Part shown: positions 61,201 to 64,000 of the stretch, piece by piece
Numbering within the stretch: position 1 is the stretch's first letter
Layout of the letters: the number at the start of each line of letters is the position of its first letter
NCBI GenBank assembly: GCA_018417955.1
Contig: JACTVC010000003.1
Location: 2,294,001 to 2,358,000 of the forward strand
Source: Laccaria trichodermophora
Lineage: Eukaryota > Basidiomycota > Agaricomycetes > Agaricales > Hydnangiaceae
Length of the DNA stretch: 64,000 nt
Direction: 5' to 3'
The notes under the pieces: model-generated
What the model was told of the DNA's origin: nothing
The model's database searches: none
The model's input: the letters and a program-made list of their open reading frames with translations, nothing else
Position numbers and translations under genes: made by a program

Positions 61201-64000
61201 GAGTTACAAAGAACGAGAAAAGCAAAGAAAATCTCGTGCACGCAAACAAGGTGTCTATGTTTTCGATGGTGGAGCGACGCGAATTGTGACCGGCCGAAGA
61301 CGAGAGACAGCACATATTACTCTTGATTTCGAAGATGAAGATTTTCATCGAGTCGTACAACCTGACTGGGACGCATCATTCCCTGTAGATAAGCCCGTTG
61401 CGGGGCCTACTGCGGCAAGTTTTAGGGCGAAGAACTCGGGTAATGACAACCAGGTACTTCCCAAGGTCAAAGACGTACAGCGCAACCTCCGAGCAGATAT
61501 GGGTATCAGGTTCTTGCATTCTGGGATAGCATTTGGGCCCAGAACGGCCATAAGAGTTGGCTATCTTCACGAATTAGTTTCCGTGATCACATTCTCCATG
61601 GAACCTCCCCTACCTCCCAACACCACTTTGTGTGGATTTGAATTTGGCCCTGCGACGAATGTTCGAGAATTTTGTGCTTTTCTTCCAAATATATGCAGTG
61701 CGATGTTGCAGTTCGAAACAAGTCTCCCAGACGAGGATACCAAGATGCGGGAGAAAGATTGGCAAATAGTCAAACGCAACATTTGCCAACTCGCTTCATG
61801 GCTCTTATCTTCCGCAACTCCCGACGATCGCAGGCCATTGTGCAAAGTTGCAGAGGAACAGGTGAAGGCATTGGTATCAGCACTCGACGAAATGCCTTTG
61901 GACGGGGTCTCTGCAAACATTAGTATCTTATCAACGTGTTGGTTTGCCGTCGACTTTGCTTCGCGGTTCGCCAACTACCATCCAGATCGACCCGCTGGGC
62001 TTGCAACGGAGCCAGTCGAAAAATCAGTGGCCGTCCTTATCCGTTATCTTATGACTCTCAGTCTCACACATACCATCAACCCCGTCTTGCAGGAAACGAT
62101 CCACGATGACGAGTCTGTCGCGGCATACGCAGCACAATTATGGGTCTCCCTGATCCATTTACTTTCGGTTTGGACCTCAGCAAGAAATAAGGTCAACATC
62201 CCCACTTTCTGGAAGGTAGCTCTCGACGTTCTGGAAGAGAAAATCGCCAAGGTGACTAGACCAATTGAAGCAAGCGAACAGATCTGGGAGGTTGTGTTCA
62301 GTCTTTGCGCATTATCTCAGTTTTCCATCCACGGAATGACGAAAGACACTGTTCATCTTATGCCGTGTTGGGACCTCATCACACTTGCTATCGAGAAGGT
62401 TCGGTTGGTCTTCACCAGTGCTGACGCCAAACTTCCTGAGAGGATTCTGGAACAACGGGATCAATATGTCAAGGTTGTATTAACCCGTTGCTTGCATCTC
62501 CGAGATTGCTGGCGGTGGAACTTTGCAGACGCTATCCCCCTCTTGACCCAACTTGGAAAGATCTTTAGCAGTCGAATGTTTGGCAATCTCCGCTGTGAAA
62601 GACAACCCAACTTTCCTGTATTTGTGGTGGAAAATAACCTAGAGCTTCTCTCAAATTATCATCACAAGGACACCGCTTTCCTCGTGTTTTGGAAGCTCAT
62701 CGTTCATGCCTATAGGGACGAAAAATTGGTCAATAATGGCAAGCTGTCTCCAAGGATGAAGAAACTTCAGGGCATTGCTGTACCTGTCTCCGCCTGTCCG
62801 ACGGTAGCCCCTCCAAACAGGCAAGACCTCTCCATGCTATACAACAGAATGACTGCTGTCATAATTGCCCTGCATCTCGATCACACGCAGTGTGACTCTC
62901 AGATTTCCCGAGCTCGAAAATACGTCAACTTTTCCAAGGCGGAACCCAGCACACGGAATGTTATCATGCGCGGAATCATGCTTTGGGCCTTCATTATGAT
63001 TAAAGACACACTTGAGATCACAGGCCTGATGGAATGGGTTGGGGAGATAGCCACGTCCTTATCTGAAGAGCTCCGTAACGTCGCCTCAGCTTTGAGGGAG
63101 GATCCAAGCCCGAGTGCCGAGCGAGATCAGCTATGCATGACCGTCAAAATTCTGATCCATTGTGTGTACAGAATCATCGATGCTCAAAAGTCGGCCGGTC
63201 TGCCTCCTGATACTACATGGCTTTGTAAGTGCTTGATTGATGATTTTTCGTTCTGGCACTGAATCTTCATAGTGAACCTGACACCTATTTTTACTTCATG
63301 GATGGCCACGGGACACCATAGGAATTTTTACAAAGAGCTGTACAACCTGTCGCATACTTTCTTGCTTGCCAGAGCATCTGCCGTAATTCCATGGCGTTCT
63401 CGGCGGGTAGTGCAAGAGGTCGATCCAGAAAGTCAAGACTTGTACGGGGATGATCTAGACGGCATTGATTGGGACGGTTTAGAGGTTCCAGATGCACTTG
63501 CAAGTAGCGCACCGACGAATTCGACAACAGCTACCGATAACCTCAAAAACGTACGACATTCATTTTTACTCGCGCCACTACAGCCTCTCACATTCTTTAC
63601 AGGCCATTTACAACTCACGCATAGAATGGCTATTCCACAGGCAGATTTGTGTTCTTCTGAAGCTTTCAGAACCCGAAACCACAGAATTCAACCTATTAAC
63701 ATGCAAAGGATGGATCTTTTGCTGGATTGGAATCAAAGCCATTGGGAATCAGGATCAACAGGTTAGTTGTTCATTGGTTTTGCGTTTGTTGTTATTCTCA
63801 AACTATGATATCACAGGGTCGGACGTATTTAGAGGAAATGTTTAAGAAGCTGGGTGAGGATGGGCAGATAAAGGACGACAGCTGGCGGCGCCTTATCTTG
63901 GTAGCTTTGATGCTGTCAGTCCTACAACATCACCCAGAGGCGTACTTGGTGAGTGAGCATCAGGTTGCGTTTTTTTACAGCCACCAAAACGAACCATTCA
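58281..64000 (+). CDS. Mus7/Mms22-family replication-fork repair protein, 3' end missing
   Basis: Scaffold of the Rtt101/Cul4-type ubiquitin ligase and replisome response that supports recombination at broken forks. Start at 58281 (MFEDELVETSDLEELEEL). Exon 2 continues LHHQWGAQGEFAYSHFSS; then a long disordered Ser/Pro-rich N-terminal region follows (about 58540-59200). The family region RARKAVQIAPYSVDKLTYKL, with ALKANPDAIVKV, lies near 59300-59400. Acidic and basic low-complexity blocks run to about 61200 (DISDDDSSSSSEDEG), with LSRGFSTGRSTKKR near 60860. The conserved helical Mus7 body starts near 61540 (YLHELVSVITFSMEPPLP) and runs beyond the right edge; introns at 63223, 63548, 63762 and probably 63949. 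Family placement is by motif memory and moderately firm; complex membership is inferred from yeasts. Confidence 0.75.

Overview
The window is nuclear DNA of a filamentous basidiomycete, most likely a mushroom-forming Agaricomycete. Protein genes are packed on both strands. Nearly all are cut by many short introns (about 45-65 nt, GT/GC...AG, CTNAC-like branch points). The gene set is eukaryotic and fungal: GDP-mannose transporter, SHR3, ECL1, Zn2Cys6 factors, a fungal Rho3, and an RHS/Crinkler-like P-loop protein of the kind common in agaric genomes. I found no rRNA, no convincing tRNA, no CRISPR and no intact transposon. Exons were joined by eye from splice signals, reading frame and family knowledge. 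Gene spans run from start codon to stop codon; UTRs are not called.

Layout. 1-3617 (-): glycogen debranching enzyme, C-terminus cut by the window edge. 3825-6078 (-): makorin-like CCCH/RING ubiquitin ligase. 6318-11405 (+): PX-PH-RhoGAP protein of Bem3 type. 11648-12376 (+): Shr3 amino-acid-permease chaperone. 12640-13547 (+): Ecl1-family lifespan factor. 13548-16430: about 2.9 kb with no supportable gene. 16431-17180 (-): spliceosomal SmB. 17456-18816 (+): nitronate monooxygenase. 19474-24426 (-): pyruvate carboxylase. 24589-26145 (-): GDP-mannose transporter. 26555-32731 (+): clathrin heavy chain. 33123-34271 (-): Rho3 GTPase.

34425-52117 is the most unusual part. Two paralogous Zn2Cys6 transcription factors (34425-37777 -, 48706-52117 +) lie in inverted orientation about 11 kb apart. 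Between them are a coiled-coil protein (39380-40885 -), an RHS/Crinkler-like P-loop protein bracketed by short direct repeats (41118-43178 -), a CCCH-CUE-SMR protein (43653-46486 -) and the Tsr4/PDCD2 ribosome-assembly chaperone (46677-48284 -). After them come a His-rich Msc2-type zinc transporter (52348-55638 +), Tim50 (56056-57768 -) and a Mus7/Mms22 replication-repair protein (58281 to beyond the right edge, +).

Most genes are unrelated housekeeping loci; clustering by function is weak. Loose themes are secretory traffic and polarity (clathrin, GDP-mannose transport, Shr3, Rho3, Bem3-like GAP) and central carbon metabolism (debranching enzyme, pyruvate carboxylase). The best leads are at gene-structure level: four GC-AG introns whose reading frames cannot be closed with GT donors, 10-24 nt micro-exons (two conserved between the transcription-factor paralogues), a zinc cluster split over several tiny exons, and the direct repeats around the P-loop gene.
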